From contig CALLVJ010000137.1 in assembly GCA_938010625.1 (NCBI GenBank), forward strand, positions 1 through 8,180: a stretch of 8,180 nt of DNA. Direction: 5' to 3'. The notes under the pieces are model-generated. The model worked only from the letters and a program-made list of their open reading frames with translations. It was not told the DNA's origin and searched no databases. Below are positions 1 through 5,482 of the stretch, in pieces (the stretch's first letter is position 1; each line of letters begins with the position of its first letter). A program made the position numbers and the translations under genes. Origin of the DNA: an uncultured Stomatobaculum sp. (GTDB lineage Bacteria; Bacillota; Clostridia; Lachnospirales; Lachnospiraceae).

Positions 1-1297
1 GTCTTCTGTGCCGACGCAGGAAAAAGAGAAGGAGTAGAAGCAGGAGGACGATGCCGCCAATGGTCAGTGCCAGCGGGAGCGGCAGGCTGGTGAGGCGGTA
101 GCGCAGTCGGCGGAGCGCTTTGACGTTGTAAGAAGTTGAGATTTTGCTGTTACTGTCGGAGTCCGGCAGTGCGGCGCAGAGCCAGACAGAGCCGACTGTC
201 CGATCACCGTAGAGATAGCGGATTTGTGCGACGGCATCTGCGGGGGCATCCGCCGGAAGCTCATAACTCAGCGTGCTGGTGGTGTCCGAGAGCTGGGCAG
301 TCTTTGGAAGTGTGATGGTCTTGCCTCCGGAAAGAGAGAGCAGAGTCTTCTGGCGCCCAACGAGATCCAGATCAGTCTGTGGCTTTTCATAGTGATTATC
401 GGCTCCCTCCGGATTGACGGCCTTGAAATTTGAAAAGCCAAAGTCCAGGAGCTTTTTTGTATCACTGTAGTGTGTGAGGTGGCCGTTCAGAATCACAGAA
501 ATCAGCTTCAGATTGTCGCGCTCGGCGCAGGTCACAAGGGTGTTTCCGGCAGTCATGGTGTAGCCGGTCTTGCCCCCAATTACACCCGGGTAGTAGAGCC
601 CCGAGCTTTTTTTCAGCATCTTGTGCCCACAGTAAATGGTGAACGGATTGGCATTGACACTGTTGGGCGGGAGCTCATAATAGGTGGTTGAATCAAACTC
701 GACAAAGGTCGGATTCCGGAAGGCTGCCATTGCAATCAGTGAGAAATCATAGGCCGTGGTGTAATGATTCTCATCGTTCAGACCGGAGGGATTGGCAAAG
801 TGCGATTCCTTACAGCCGAGAGAGGCAGCCTTTTCATTCATCAGCTGGGCAAAGGCCTCGCGACTGCCTGCGCAGTGTTCGGCGAGCGCGTTGGCGACTT
901 CGTTGGCGGAGCGCAGCAGAAGCGCATAGAGAGCCTCGCGGACGGTAATCTGATCGCCGACACCATAGCCTGCGCTGGTGGAACCGTTCTCGACATTGTG
1001 AATTGCGTCGTAGGAAAAAGTAATTGTATCGTCGAGCTTGCAGCGCTCAATGATGATGAGAGCGGTCAGAATTTTCGTGATACTCGCGGGGTAGTAGCGC
1101 TGGTGAATATTCTTTCCGTAGAGAATGGTACCTGAATCGGCATCAACCAAAATACCGCCCTCTGCTTCAATCAGAACATCCTGTGGCCAGGCAGGAGCTG
1201 CAAAGCCCCGGAAGGACGGCAGCGCCGTGAAACAAATACAAAGTGCAAGAAACAGCGCGAGTGCGCGGGCTTTGAAGTTGAAAAAAACGTTAGTCAA
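1..1297 (-). CDS. D-alanyl-D-alanine carboxypeptidase (S11 family low-molecular-weight PBP), C-terminus cut by window edge
   Basis: This serine DD-carboxypeptidase removes the terminal D-Ala from peptidoglycan pentapeptides on the outer face of the membrane, which limits cross-linking. The frame is open for 432 codons, from a TTG start to the left edge. Residues 1-33 form a signal peptide (hydrophobic ALALFLALCICF core, likely cleavage after GFA). The three penicilloyl-serine transferase motifs are in order and well spaced: SITK at 72-75 (nucleophile Ser72, Lys75), SAN at 130-132 and KTG at 243-245. A PBP5-type C-terminal beta domain follows (about 300-385), then a leucine-rich transmembrane anchor at about 408-427 and a basic RRHRR tail, so only a few residues are probably missing. 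TTG is chosen because an in-frame TGA lies directly upstream and GAGGAGG (1303-1309) sits 5 nt away. It belongs to the DacA/DacF type; I cannot say which paralogue. Confidence 0.95.
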   Translation of the reverse strand, partial: MTNVFFNFKARALALFLALCICFTALPSFRGFAAPAWPQDVLIEAEGGILVDADSGTILYGKNIHQRYYPASITKILTALIIIERCKLDDTITFSYDAIHNVENGSTSAGYGVGDQITVREALYALLLRSANEVANALAEHCAGSREAFAQLMNEKAASLGCKESHFANPSGLNDENHYTTAYDFSLIAMAAFRNPTFVEFDSTTYYELPPNSVNANPFTIYCGHKMLKKSSGLYYPGVIGGKTGYTMTAGNTLVTCAERDNLKLISVILNGHLTHYSDTKKLLDFGFSNFKAVNPEGADNHYEKPQTDLDLVGRQKTLLSLSGGKTITLPKTAQLSDTTSTLSYELPADAPADAVAQIRYLYGDRTVGSVWLCAALPDSDSNSKISTSYNVKALRRLRYRLTSLPLPLALTIGGIVLLLLLLLFFLRRHRR

Positions 1298-1321
1298 TCA
1301 GACCTCCTCTCTGTCAGGAAC

Positions 1322-1350
1322 ATTCTCTCATCTGAATGCATGGTGTTCAA
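1322..1350 (-). promoter_or_regulatory. Candidate promoter of the D-Ala-D-Ala carboxypeptidase gene
   Basis: On the minus strand, TTGAAC (1350-1345) and GAGAAT (1327-1322) are separated by 17 bp, each matching consensus at 4 of 6 positions. The element lies just past the T-tract of the upstream gene's terminator and about 25 bp before the TTG start. A promoter is expected here because that terminator isolates the gene, but the boxes are weak and this is inference from position. Confidence 0.33.
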
Positions 1351-1391
1351 AAGGAAAATGCCATCTCTGCGTCTGCGCGGGATGGCATTTT
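1345..1391 (-). terminator. Rho-independent terminator of the SH3b-protein gene
   Basis: The arms AAAATGCCATC (1355-1365) and GATGGCATTTT (1381-1391) are perfect 11-bp complements around a 15-nt loop. On the minus strand the stem is followed by TTTTCCTTTTG. It starts about 20 bp after the stop codon of the SH3b gene and precedes the carboxypeptidase gene, so the two are probably separate transcription units. Confidence 0.8.
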
Positions 1392-1411
1392 GAACGTACA
1401 AACACTTTTAC

Positions 1412-2473
1412 TTATCGGGAAGAACTACTTTTAGCAGTGCTGTTCTTGCTTGAACTGCTTTTGGCAGTGCTGCTTTTAGCAGTACTGCTCTTTGTAGTGC
1501 TGCTCTTTGCGGAGCTGCTCTGTGCCTTTTGCGCGCTGGTTTCATTTGCCGCAGTCGTGCCAGAAGCTGTGCTGCCGAGCGCGGGCTCGGTTTCAGCGGC
1601 GCTGCTCTGCGAGGAGCTCGTGGCCGCTGCCGCGCTGCCGCGCTCTGCCGGATTGACCTCAGAAGCAGTCACATACTGGCTTGCGACGTAGGCATGGGAG
1701 CCATTGTAATTGATGACCGTCCATTGGTCATTGTATTTTTCAACGTAGTCGAGAACAGTGCCGGCTGGCAGTGTTGTGAGCAACTTACCACTGGTGGAGG
1801 GCGTCTCGCGCACATTCAGCGAAGAGCTGGTCGTATAGACGGTGATTGCGGACGGCGCGACGGCGCTGGTGGTCTCGGGCGCGGTGGTGAGCTCCGCTGC
1901 TGCACTGCTCTCGCTGCTCGCAGTCTCTGTTGTGACAGTGGGCTCTGCAGTTTTGCGGTGTCCGGCGAAACTGCGCACCAAGAAAATGAGGAGCAGGAGT
2001 AAAATCAGTGGAAGACCGAATTTTACATAGGGCGGCAGATGATCGAGGGAGAGCGCAGAACCAGAGCTTTTTCGCCGCTCACTGCGCCGCCCTGAACTGC
2101 TGCGGTGCGGTGTCTGTGATTGGAGCATCTGCCGATAGGCGAAGACAGCCTGACTTAGCAGTCGATAGGATTCATTGGCGCTGAACGTATCATTGAAACC
2201 TTCGACAGTGGCCATTTCGCCGAGCTTATGAACCTTTAGAAATTCGCCGCAGACTTCTTTGGAAATAATGCCATCAAGAAAAAGACTTTCAATCATCTGA
2301 TTGGGGTCGCCGTCTGCAATGCCATTTCGACGGCAAAGGCTCCGAACCAGAACTTCCAAAGTCTGGCGCGAACAAATCATTGCGTTGGTATAGTCTTTTT
2401 GGGAAATCAGGCTCTCTGTTGTGCTGAGACCTTCTTCGATGAGTTCCCGAACAGTTCTTCTCTCCGTTGCCAT
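1412..2473 (-). CDS. Membrane protein: DUF4145/HEPN-like N-terminus, one TM helix, extracytoplasmic SH3b domain, Lys/Ser repeat tail
   Basis: This 353-residue protein looks like a single-pass surface protein. Residues 1-118 are helical and soluble, with an alternating charged pattern (SRQTLEVLVRSLCRR) that resembles DUF4145/HEPN-like domains; this match is tentative. A basic stretch (about 124-136) precedes one strong transmembrane helix (about 151-168, LPLILLLLLIFLV), flanked by Lys/Arg, which predicts the N-terminus inside. After a Thr/Ser/Ala-rich linker, residues 209-270 form a bacterial SH3 (SH3b) domain with the typical SLNVRETPSTSGK start and the WTVINYNG and AYVASQYV strands; such domains often bind cell-wall peptides. 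The rest is Ser/Ala/Thr low complexity ending in a five-residue Lys-Ser repeat. The ATG has AAAGGAGG 5 nt upstream. It neighbours a peptidoglycan carboxypeptidase, which fits a wall role, but the function is unknown. Confidence 0.88.
   Translation of the reverse strand: MATERRTVRELIEEGLSTTESLISQKDYTNAMICSRQTLEVLVRSLCRRNGIADGDPNQMIESLFLDGIISKEVCGEFLKVHKLGEMATVEGFNDTFSANESYRLLSQAVFAYRQMLQSQTPHRSSSGRRSERRKSSGSALSLDHLPPYVKFGLPLILLLLLIFLVRSFAGHRKTAEPTVTTETASSESSAAAELTTAPETTSAVAPSAITVYTTSSSLNVRETPSTSGKLLTTLPAGTVLDYVEKYNDQWTVINYNGSHAYVASQYVTASEVNPAERGSAAAATSSSQSSAAETEPALGSTASGTTAANETSAQKAQSSSAKSSTTKSSTAKSSTAKSSSSKNSTAKSSSSR
1415..1507 (-). repeat. 15-bp tandem coding repeat (Lys-Ser-Ser-Thr-Ala type) in the SH3b protein tail
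   Basis: About six imperfect 15-bp units encode a strict five-residue period: Lys at 323, 328, 333, 338, 343 and 348, then Arg at 353, separated by Ser/Thr/Ala. Units such as ctttgtagtgctgct and tttagcagtactgct (plus strand) differ at a few bases. The array ends at the stop codon. The predicted location is outside the cell, where a cationic Lys/Ser tail could contact anionic wall polymers; that role is inferred. Confidence 0.85.
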
Positions 2474-2501
2474 GACGGCCTCCTTTGTTGGACTCGCCTA
2501 T

Positions 2502-2507
2502 ATTATA
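2502..2507 (-). promoter_or_regulatory. -10 box for the SH3b-protein gene
   Basis: A perfect TATAAT lies on the minus strand 28 bp before the ATG at 2473. At 16-17 bp upstream only 3-of-6 -35 matches are visible (TGCAAA or GTGCAA), so the -35 assignment is uncertain. The perfect -10 and short leader support it. Confidence 0.5.
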
Positions 2508-2547
2508 CAGGAAAAGCAAGAGCTTTGCACCTTATTTGCGCGGGAGA

Positions 2548-2556
2548 TGGTATGAT
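2548..2556 (+). promoter_or_regulatory. Extended -10 promoter candidate for the aminopeptidase-trmB operon
   Basis: TGGTATGAT fits an extended -10 (TGn followed by TATGAT, 5 of 6). I see no good -35 at 16-18 bp, which is tolerated by extended -10 promoters. It lies about 55 bp before the aminopeptidase ATG and is divergent from the -10 box of the SH3b gene in the same 136-bp intergenic region. Confidence 0.4.
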
Positions 2557-2609
2557 TAGAAAACAAAGGGTTTTGTGACAATGTCCGCAGAATAAGAGGA
2601 GAGTGAAGA

Positions 2610-3917
2610 ATGAAGCGTGAAATCGAAGCACTGTTACAATTGATTCAGGAGAGCCCAACGGCATTTCAGGCGGTCGCAGCGCTGAAAAAGCGGCTGCTCG
2701 CAGCTGGATATACGGAGCTCAGAGAGTCAGAATCCTGGCCGCTCTGCCAGGGGGGAAGGTATTTTACGACGAGAAACGGCTCAGCGCTGATTGCATTTCG
2801 GCTGCCGAAGAGAGAGATGGATAGCTTTCAGATCATTGCGAGTCACAGCGATTCACCGTCCTTTAAGATTAAGGAAAACCCAGACATGGAGGTAGAGGGA
2901 CACTATGTCAAACTGAATGTAGAGCGCTACGGCGGCATGCTCTGTGCACCCTGGTTTGACCGGCCGCTTTCGGTCGCAGGACGGATTGCAGTGCAGCGCG
3001 GCAGAGAGATTCAGACAGAGCTGGTCTGCATTGATCGCGATTTGCTGCTGATTCCGAATCTTGCGATTCACATGAATCGAGAGGCGAATCAAGGATATGC
3101 GTACAATGCCCAGCGCGACATGCTGCCGCTCTGGCGCGACGGAAGTTCCCAAAAGAAATTTATGGACTGCATTGCGGAAGAAGCTGATGTCCAGCCAGAA
3201 CAGATTGTCGGCGCGGATTTATTCCTCTATAACCGCATGCCGGGCACGGTCTGGGGGGAGGGGGACTGCTACTTCTCGGCGCCGCGGCTCGATGACCTCG
3301 AGTGCGCAGCTGCTTCGATGGAAGGATTTCTCGCCGCAGCAGAGAGCCAGGGAACTCCGGTTTTTGCGCTGTTCGACAACGAAGAAGTGGGCAGCAGCAC
3401 CAAGCAGGGCGCAGCTTCGACCTTTCTGACGGATGTACTGTTGCGTCTCTTCCTGGAACAGGGAAAGAATCGGGCGGATTATCTCCGTGCGATTGCGAAC
3501 AGCTTTATGATTTCGGCTGACAATGCGCACGCTGTGCATCCGAATTATGCAGACAAACATGATCCGAGCAATCGCGTCTATATGAACAGCGGCGTTGTGG
3601 TGAAGCACAGCGCGAATCAGCATTATACGACCGATGCGGTGAGCGATGCGGTGTTCCGTTACCTCGCGATCAAGGCAGGGGTTAGCTTGCAGCACTTTCA
3701 CAACCGCTCGGATGTCGCGGGAGGTTCTACGCTCGGCAATTTATCGGGCAATCAGGTTGCGCTTGCCACGGTTGACGTTGGCCTCGCGCAGCTCGCGATG
3801 CATTCGCCCTATGAGACAGCAGGCTGTGCAGATTATCTGGACTTTATCCGGATTGCGCGCTGCTTTTACGGCCTGCGTACAGAGGCGAGAGAGAGGGGCT
3901 TTGCCTTTTCAGAATAA
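2610..3917 (+). CDS. apeB: M18 family aminopeptidase (aspartyl aminopeptidase type)
   Basis: A cytosolic dinuclear-zinc exopeptidase that removes N-terminal residues, classically Asp/Glu, from peptides during intracellular peptide turnover. The 435 residues are the normal length for bacterial M18 enzymes. The expected metal and catalytic residues are in order: H79 and D81 in ASHSDSP, D228 (with D229) in RLDDLE, the E258-E259 pair in FDNEEVGS, D304 in ISADNAHAVHP, and H398 in AMHSPYE near the C-terminus. The family signatures NSGVVVKHSANQHYTT and SDVAGGSTLG are also present. A purine-rich AGAGGAGAG lies upstream of the ATG. trmB follows 20 bp after the stop with no terminator between, so the two are probably co-transcribed. 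The symbol follows the usual clostridial naming; substrate preference cannot be read from the sequence. Confidence 0.96.
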   Translation: MKREIEALLQLIQESPTAFQAVAALKKRLLAAGYTELRESESWPLCQGGRYFTTRNGSALIAFRLPKREMDSFQIIASHSDSPSFKIKENPDMEVEGHYVKLNVERYGGMLCAPWFDRPLSVAGRIAVQRGREIQTELVCIDRDLLLIPNLAIHMNREANQGYAYNAQRDMLPLWRDGSSQKKFMDCIAEEADVQPEQIVGADLFLYNRMPGTVWGEGDCYFSAPRLDDLECAAASMEGFLAAAESQGTPVFALFDNEEVGSSTKQGAASTFLTDVLLRLFLEQGKNRADYLRAIANSFMISADNAHAVHPNYADKHDPSNRVYMNSGVVVKHSANQHYTTDAVSDAVFRYLAIKAGVSLQHFHNRSDVAGGSTLGNLSGNQVALATVDVGLAQLAMHSPYETAGCADYLDFIRIARCFYGLRTEARERGFAFSE

Positions 3918-3937
3918 AAAGATGGGAGGTAGAATCA

Positions 3938-4612
3938 ATGCGGCTTAGACACATTCCGGGAAGTGAAGGCTTTGTGCGGGCAGCAACCTCGGTCGTCAAT
4001 GCGCCCGAGCAGTACAGAGGGAAATGGAATGCGTTCTTTCAGAAGAATGCGCCTCTCTCCCTTGAAATTGGCATGGGAAAGGGACGATTTTTGCGAGAGC
4101 TCTCGGCGCGGGAACCAGCACAAAATTTTCTGGGGCTGGAGCGCTATGCCTCTGTTCTGCAAAAGGCAATTGAGCGCAAACTGCGGGAAGAACAGGAGAC
4201 AGGTAAAAAGGAGAGGGAGAATCTCTACTTTCTCTGGGAGGATGCGAAGCGTCTCACCGAGATCTTTGCCCCCGGCGAAGTGGCGCGCATTTACCTGAAT
4301 TTCTCTGATCCCTGGCCCAAGGCAGGACATGCGATGCGGCGGCTTACATCTGCTGAGTTCCTGAAACGTTATGATGAGATCTTAGCGCCTGCGGGAGAAC
4401 TTTGGTTTAAAACTGACAATGACGGTCTGTTCGAGTGGTCGCTCGAGGAGATTCCGGCGGCAGGCTGGACGCTGGAGGAAGTGACTCGAGATTTGCACCG
4501 GGATGTGCCCGCGGAAGAGAATGTGATGACTGAGTATGAGGAGAAATTTTCCGCACGGGGACAGAAGATTTCCCGCCTAGTTGCAGTGCGAAAAAATAAA
4601 AATATTTGTTGA
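3938..4612 (+). CDS. trmB: tRNA (guanine-N7-)-methyltransferase
   Basis: TrmB uses S-adenosylmethionine to methylate N7 of G46 in the variable loop of many tRNAs, which stabilises the tRNA core. The protein has 224 residues, the usual length, in a class I Rossmann methyltransferase fold. Visible motifs are the SAM loop EIGMGKG (43-49), GLERY with acidic E68, WEDAKRL (100-106), the catalytic NFSDPWPK (121-128), KTDND (158-162) and the C-terminal TEYEEKF (198-204). The common lysine-rich stretch after DPWPK is milder here (AGHAMRRLT). GGGAGGT lies about 8 nt before the ATG. It is the second gene of the aminopeptidase operon. Its stop codon overlaps the -35 box of the following tRNA gene. Confidence 0.97.
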   Translation: MRLRHIPGSEGFVRAATSVVNAPEQYRGKWNAFFQKNAPLSLEIGMGKGRFLRELSAREPAQNFLGLERYASVLQKAIERKLREEQETGKKERENLYFLWEDAKRLTEIFAPGEVARIYLNFSDPWPKAGHAMRRLTSAEFLKRYDEILAPAGELWFKTDNDGLFEWSLEEIPAAGWTLEEVTRDLHRDVPAEENVMTEYEEKFSARGQKISRLVAVRKNKNIC

Positions 4613-4637
4613 CAGAAATGCAGGTAACAGGTAGAAT
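4609..4637 (+). promoter_or_regulatory. Strong sigma-A-type promoter of tRNA-Lys
   Basis: A consensus TTGACA (4609-4614) and TAGAAT (4632-4637, 5 of 6) are separated by exactly 17 bp. The -35 box includes the last base of the final trmB sense codon and all of its TGA stop. Transcription should begin near 4643-4645, about 30 nt before the tRNA. This is the best promoter in the window, as expected for a stable RNA gene. Confidence 0.85.
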
Positions 4638-4640
4638 ACT

Positions 4641-4668
4641 GTTTGTGTCACAGAGATACGGCACAAAC
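4641..4668 (+). repeat. Inverted repeat between the tRNA promoter and the mature tRNA 5' end
   Basis: GTTTGTG (4641-4647) and CACAAAC (4662-4668) are perfect complements. The stem can extend by one G-U and one C-G pair, leaving a 10-nt loop. It spans the expected transcription start and the precursor leader. It could fold in the leader removed by RNase P, or act as a DNA operator; neither is shown. Confidence 0.5.
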
Positions 4669-4672
4669 ATAA

Positions 4673-4745
4673 GCGCCTTTAGCTCAGTTGGTAGAGCAGT
4701 AGACTCTTAATCTATTTGTCCAGGGTTCGAGTCCCTGAAGGCGCA
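4673..4745 (+). tRNA. tRNA-Lys, anticodon CTT
   Basis: The 73-nt cloverleaf is fully paired. The acceptor GCGCCTT (4673-4679) matches AAGGCGC (4738-4744), with discriminator A4745. The D-stem is GCTC/GAGC with an AGTTGGTA loop. The anticodon stem GTAGA/TCTAT carries one G-U pair and the loop CTCTTAA, with anticodon CTT at 4706-4708, reading AAG. The T-arm is CAGGG-TTCGAGT-CCCTG. The variable loop TTGTC has G46 at 4718. The next bases are CGA, so CCA is not encoded and must be added by tRNA nucleotidyltransferase. It is preceded by a strong promoter and followed by a terminator about 70 bp downstream. Confidence 0.97.
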
Positions 4746-4814
4746 CGAGAAGTCCTGACTTGGCAGACTGCGAGCTGCTGGGATGGGGCTTTTTTTGGTG
4801 CGATGAGAGAGATG

Positions 4815-4851
4815 AAAACGGCGGGGTGCAGATTGCACGCCGCCGTTTTTT
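4815..4851. terminator. Bidirectional rho-independent terminator between tRNA-Lys and the DUF4259-like gene
   Basis: CGGCGGGGTGCA (4819-4830) pairs with TGCACGCCGCCG (4834-4845) with one G-G mismatch and a 3-nt loop. AAAA (4815-4818) lies on one side and TTTTTT (4846-4851) on the other. The T6 run serves the plus-strand tRNA transcript. The A4 run gives a shorter U-tract for the minus-strand gene, whose stop codon ends 4 bp away. Confidence 0.88.
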
Positions 4852-4854
4852 GCC

Positions 4855-5340
4855 TCATGCCTTGGAAGCGGAACAGGCCGCCTTTTCGCGCCCGATGGCC
4901 TCGACCAGACGGTCGACATAGGAGACCCAGTCGTAGTAATCAGCAGTCTCAAGCCAGAAGGCGGCATAACTCCGCTCACAGCTGTCAATATCATCCTGAA
5001 TTTCCTGCAGGCGGCGATACAAAAAGGCGAGACTCTCCGGGTCAGCGCTGACTTCTTCGAGCAGTTCGAGCCCTGCGAGTGTGTGACGGCTGTTCTTCAG
5101 TGCGAGTAAATTCTTTTCGCCCTGCATTCTGTCATAGAACTCTGCGAGCGCAAGCACCGCGAGGTCGTAATCTTCGGTTGCGCTTGCATTTTCCGTGTCG
5201 AGCAGCTTTTCTTCGCGGAGTAAGTGCTCGATGTCGCAGAGCGCGATGCGCTTCTTGCCCGCAGTGAGTTTTTCGCCGATGCGATCTAAGAGTAATAGTC
5301 CTTCATCGGACTCCAGTGCGTGAAACCCCCAACATGCCAT
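4855..5340 (-). CDS. DUF4259-like protein of unknown function
   Basis: A 161-residue soluble, acidic, helix-rich protein with no signal peptide or membrane segment. The N-terminus MACWGFHALESDEGL resembles the Trp-Gly plus Asp-rich opening of DUF4259 proteins, whose function is unknown; the assignment is by pattern memory and is moderate. Later stretches (DLAVLALAEFYDRM, YDWVSYVDRLVEAIGREK) look like amphipathic helices. The frame opens further upstream with a GTG at 5406, but I reject that start. A TATAAT box (5408-5413) abuts that GTG, so the transcript should begin near 5400, inside the extension. The ATG at 5340 has AGAGGA 7 nt upstream and matches the family-like start. It is divergent from the AAA+ ATPase gene and ends at a shared terminator. 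Confidence 0.8.
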   Translation of the reverse strand: MACWGFHALESDEGLLLLDRIGEKLTAGKKRIALCDIEHLLREEKLLDTENASATEDYDLAVLALAEFYDRMQGEKNLLALKNSRHTLAGLELLEEVSADPESLAFLYRRLQEIQDDIDSCERSYAAFWLETADYYDWVSYVDRLVEAIGREKAACSASKA

Positions 5341-5365
5341 AAATGATTCCTCTTTTCTGTCCAGC

Positions 5366-5391
5366 GCCCAGAGTTGGGCACAATAAACTCT
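5366..5391 (-). promoter_or_regulatory. Two mutually exclusive small hairpins in the DUF4259-like gene leader
   Basis: In the roughly 60-nt leader, the AGAGTT (5370-5375) and AACTCT (5386-5391) sites can pair with a 10-nt loop, or GCCCA (5366-5370) can pair with TGGGC (5375-5379) with a 4-nt loop. The two options share bases 5370 and 5375 and so cannot both form fully. They are short and could be chance; no known riboswitch is recognised. Confidence 0.25.
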
Positions 5392-5407
5392 ACGTTTCTT
5401 CTCCACT

Positions 5408-5435
5408 ATTATACACTTGTGGGCGCTCTTTCCAA
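5408..5435 (-). promoter_or_regulatory. Promoter of the DUF4259-like gene
   Basis: On the minus strand, TTGGAA (5435-5430, 4 of 6) and a perfect TATAAT (5413-5408) are 16 bp apart. The predicted start near 5401 leaves a leader of about 60 nt before the ATG at 5340. The -35 box overlaps that of the divergent ATPase gene. Confidence 0.65.
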
Positions 5436-5457
5436 GTGAAAGTTTCGGCAGTATACT
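5429..5457 (+). promoter_or_regulatory. Promoter of the DUF815-type ATPase gene
   Basis: TTTCCA (5429-5434, 4 of 6) and TATACT (5452-5457, 5 of 6) are separated by 17 bp. The predicted start near 5464 gives a short leader carrying AGGAGG at 5471-5476. The -35 box shares five of six base pairs with the -35 of the opposite promoter. Confidence 0.6.
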
Positions 5458-5482
5458 GGGCGGAAGCGAGAGGAGGATTGCG

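Noticed and set aside
1415..1507. CRISPR-like array
   Set aside because: The 15-bp units are directly adjacent without spacers and lie in frame within a coding region.
764..1691. Plus-strand open frames antisense to the carboxypeptidase and SH3b genes
   Set aside because: They mirror strongly supported minus-strand genes with catalytic motifs or domains, have low-complexity translations and no convincing ribosome binding sites.
4673..4745. tRNA-Lys as an integration site for a mobile element
   Set aside because: No repeat of the tRNA 3' end is seen elsewhere in the window and no integrase gene is nearby.
4790..4796. T7 run as the tRNA-Lys terminator
   Set aside because: No stable hairpin immediately precedes it; the strong stem at 4815-4851 is the better terminator.
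5341..5406. N-terminal extension of the DUF4259-like protein from a GTG at 5406
   Set aside because: A perfect TATAAT abuts the GTG, so the transcript should start inside this stretch; the ATG at 5340 has a good ribosome binding site and a family-like N-terminus.
5417..5482. N-terminal extension of the DUF815 ATPase from a TTG at 5417
   Set aside because: It runs through the predicted promoter and has no ribosome binding site; the ATG at 5483 has AGGAGG 6 nt upstream.
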